A stretch of 7,727 nucleotides of DNA from Bacteroidota bacterium (GTDB lineage: Bacteria > Bacteroidota > Ignavibacteria > Ignavibacteriales > Ignavibacteriaceae), in the NCBI GenBank assembly GCA_030706105.1, contig JAUZPC010000125.1, positions 1 to 7,727 on the forward strand. The letters run 5' to 3'. The position numbers and the translations under genes were made by a program. Shown piece by piece: positions 6,875 to 7,727 of the stretch (the first letter of the stretch is position 1; the number at the start of each line of letters is the position of its first letter). A model generated the notes under the pieces. It was not told where the DNA came from. It searched no databases and saw only the letters and a list, made by a program, of their open reading frames with translations.

Positions 6875-6911
6875 GGAAACAAACTCCGAAATAATATCGT
6901 AATTTGTTTCC
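6875..6911. promoter_or_regulatory. Inverted repeat upstream of the beta-propeller gene
   Basis: GGAAACAAA (6875-6883) and TTTGTTTCC (6903-6911) are perfect 9-base arms with a 19-base spacer, about 55 bases before the start codon at 6965. It overlaps a possible -35 element, so it may be an operator or an RNA hairpin. The GGAAAC core also occurs in the TetR operators at 751-820, but the arm spacing is quite different (19 against 8 to 10 bases), so a shared regulator is not supported. Confidence 0.4.
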
Positions 6912-6932
6912 TTATTTATTCAATAATATTTT
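6904..6932 (+). promoter_or_regulatory. Weak promoter candidate for the beta-propeller gene
   Basis: TTGTTT (6904-6909) and TATTTT (6927-6932) are spaced by 17 bases, the same -10 sequence and spacing as proposed for the exporter operon. The region is very A+T-rich, so such matches occur easily by chance. Confidence 0.25.
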
Positions 6933-6964
6933 CATAGATTTAAAATCAAAAAAAATTAAATTAT

Positions 6965-7693
6965 ATGAAAATTTTATTCACATTACTATTATTAAACATG
7001 ACTATATTTTCTCAAGAAGTTGAATGGCAAAAAGTTGCCTCCGACTTAAATTTTCCTGAAGGCCCCGCCTGGAATTATGATAATACTCTATTTGTTTCCT
7101 CTTGTTATGGGGGCTTTATCGCTAAGATACAAAATGATTCCTGTACTAAACTTATTACGGCTTCAGACAACCCATTTACATTAAAACAGACTAACGGACT
7201 TACAATCAGTCGCGATGGTTACATTTTTGCCTGCGAATATGGAATTGGGGCAATTTTACGTATTTCACAGGATGGGGTTTCAGAGATATACTCCGGTGGT
7301 TATAACGGAACTAAATTTAACAGGCCAAACGATATTGCATTTGATCAGGATGGGAATGTTTATTTTACTGATCCGAAATCCTATGATCCGGCTTTGCCTG
7401 ACGGAAGAGTATTTAGAATAGATAATAAAACCAAAGAAGTAAGAGTTGTAGCAGAAAATATCGCATTTTCCAATGGGCTTGCATTTTCTCCAAACGGCAA
7501 ATATTTATTTGTATGCGAATCTGCAAAAAATCAGATTATCATATTTGATGTATTGCCAAATGGCAGCCTTGGCGAACGATCTGTATTTGTAAAGCTTCCG
7601 GGTGGTGATCCTGATGGAATTGCATTTGACGTTGACGGTAATTTATATGATGCTCATTTTGGAGGAGGTCATATTTACGTAATTTCTCATTAA
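6965..7693 (+). CDS. Exported SMP-30/gluconolactonase-like beta-propeller, cut short by in-frame TAA
   Basis: As read, 242 residues. Residues 1-16 form a Sec signal peptide ('KILFTLLLLNMTIFS', cleavage near Ser16-Gln17), so the protein acts outside the cytoplasm. The rest is an SMP-30/gluconolactonase/LRE-type six-bladed propeller. Visible landmarks are 'FPEGPAW' with metal-ligand candidate Glu32, 'TNGLTISRDG' (Asn77), 'FNRPNDIAFDQDG' (Asn122), 'FSNGLAFSPNGKYLFV' (Asn170) and 'GDPDGIAFDVDGNLY' (Asp217). Family members hydrolyse sugar lactones or related esters with a divalent metal; the substrate here is unknown. Full-length homologues are usually about 290-310 residues, so the last blade is missing. 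The frame continues past TAA with family-like sequence, which points to a nonsense mutation. 'NLYDAHFGGG' carries Asp228 where homologues commonly have a hydrophobic residue. No Shine-Dalgarno is seen, and the leader is A-rich. Confidence 0.85.
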   Translation: MKILFTLLLLNMTIFSQEVEWQKVASDLNFPEGPAWNYDNTLFVSSCYGGFIAKIQNDSCTKLITASDNPFTLKQTNGLTISRDGYIFACEYGIGAILRISQDGVSEIYSGGYNGTKFNRPNDIAFDQDGNVYFTDPKSYDPALPDGRVFRIDNKTKEVRVVAENIAFSNGLAFSPNGKYLFVCESAKNQIIIFDVLPNGSLGERSVFVKLPGGDPDGIAFDVDGNLYDAHFGGGHIYVISH

Positions 7694-7727
7694 GGAAATA
7701 TTTTAAAAAAGATTAAAACTCCAGGGA
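7694..7727 (+). pseudogene. In-frame continuation of the beta-propeller gene beyond the TAA
   Basis: Directly after the TAA at 7691-7693, the same frame reads GNILKKIKTPG to the end of the window. This fits the segment that normally follows 'GGGxIYVIS' in the family, where a 'P-x-G-x-x-x-x-x-I-x-x-PG' pattern is expected. No frameshift is needed. One base change (for example AAA, GAA or CAA to TAA) would explain the break. The rest of the gene lies beyond the window. Confidence 0.65.

Larger units (their letters stand above)
6627..6964. other. Intergenic region between exporter operon and beta-propeller gene
   Basis: I see no credible complete gene in these roughly 340 bases. Contents: an A+T-rich part to about 6725, a G+C-richer patch at about 6728-6800 with small hairpins (CCCG/CGGG at 6756-6767, CCAC/GTGG at 6772-6782), an inverted repeat at 6875-6911, and an A+T-rich promoter-like end. 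A 63-codon plus-strand frame (6746-6937) is Cys-rich and unlike any family I know. An open minus-strand frame without start (6919 to 6806) reads like ordinary protein but is only 38 codons, possibly a gene remnant. Confidence 0.5.

Noticed and set aside
6875..6911. Second operator for the same TetR regulator
   Set aside because: Only the GGAAAC core is shared. The arms beyond it differ, and the spacer is 19 bases instead of 8 to 10.
6746..6937. Plus-strand open frame of 63 codons
   Set aside because: Cys-rich, low-plausibility composition, no recognisable domain, and no ribosome-binding site. It overlaps the inverted repeat and promoter-like region of the next gene.
7691..7693. TAA recoded as a sense codon
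   Set aside because: TAA is the apparent true stop of the T9SS cargo gene, the adaptor, both ATPases and both permeases, so general recoding is not supported.

Overview
The window is A+T-rich bacterial DNA, most likely from the Ignavibacteria/Chlorobi side of the Bacteroidetes group. The strongest clue is the partial protein at the left edge. It ends in a type IX secretion (Por-type) C-terminal sorting domain with the wording 'LAQNYPNPFNPNTTI...YDVLGNEVKTLV...LSSGMYMYRITAGGYTAARKMTLIK', which is very typical of Ignavibacteriales. Start codons mostly lack a Shine-Dalgarno sequence, which also fits this group. No taxonomic search could be run, so the placement is a reading of motifs.

Layout. 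(1) 1-323: 3' end of a T9SS-exported protein, followed by a near-perfect intrinsic terminator (471-499). (2) 324-826: about 500 bases with no credible gene. They end in a regulatory region made of four alternating 10-base half-sites at an exact 20-base pitch (751-820), which overlaps a plausible promoter. (3) 827-6535: a tightly packed five-cistron plus regulator operon, in the order TetR-type repressor, lipoprotein membrane-fusion protein, ABC ATPase 1, ABC ATPase 2, ABC-2 permease 1, ABC-2 permease 2. The spacings are -4, +5, +8, +1 and -1 bases. (4) 6533-6626: a nested tandem repeat (three 31-base units built from octamers) that begins on the stop codon of the last permease gene. (5) 6627-6964: a non-coding stretch with some G+C-richer patches and an inverted repeat. 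(6) 6965-7693: an exported SMP-30/gluconolactonase-type beta-propeller gene interrupted by an in-frame TAA. The reading frame resumes with family-like sequence up to the end of the window.

How it works together. The operon has the same gene order as the Escherichia coli cecR(ybiH)-ybhG-ybhF-ybhS-ybhR exporter locus: TetR regulator, HlyD-like adaptor, tandem ABC ATPases, two ABC-2 permeases. The main difference is that the double ATPase (YbhF in E. coli) is here two separate genes. The two ATPases have complementary defects: ATPase 1 lacks the H-loop histidine, and ATPase 2 has a degenerate signature motif. A heterodimer would therefore pair one consensus ATP site with one degenerate site. The two permeases presumably form a heterodimeric channel, and the lipid-anchored adaptor would link it to an outer-membrane factor that is not encoded here. 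The repressor probably represses its own operon through the half-site array and is released by an exported compound. The substrate cannot be read from the sequence.

Most notable points: the four-half-site operator array, the split and asymmetric ATPase pair, the nested repeat abutting the operon's stop codon, and the interrupted beta-propeller gene.
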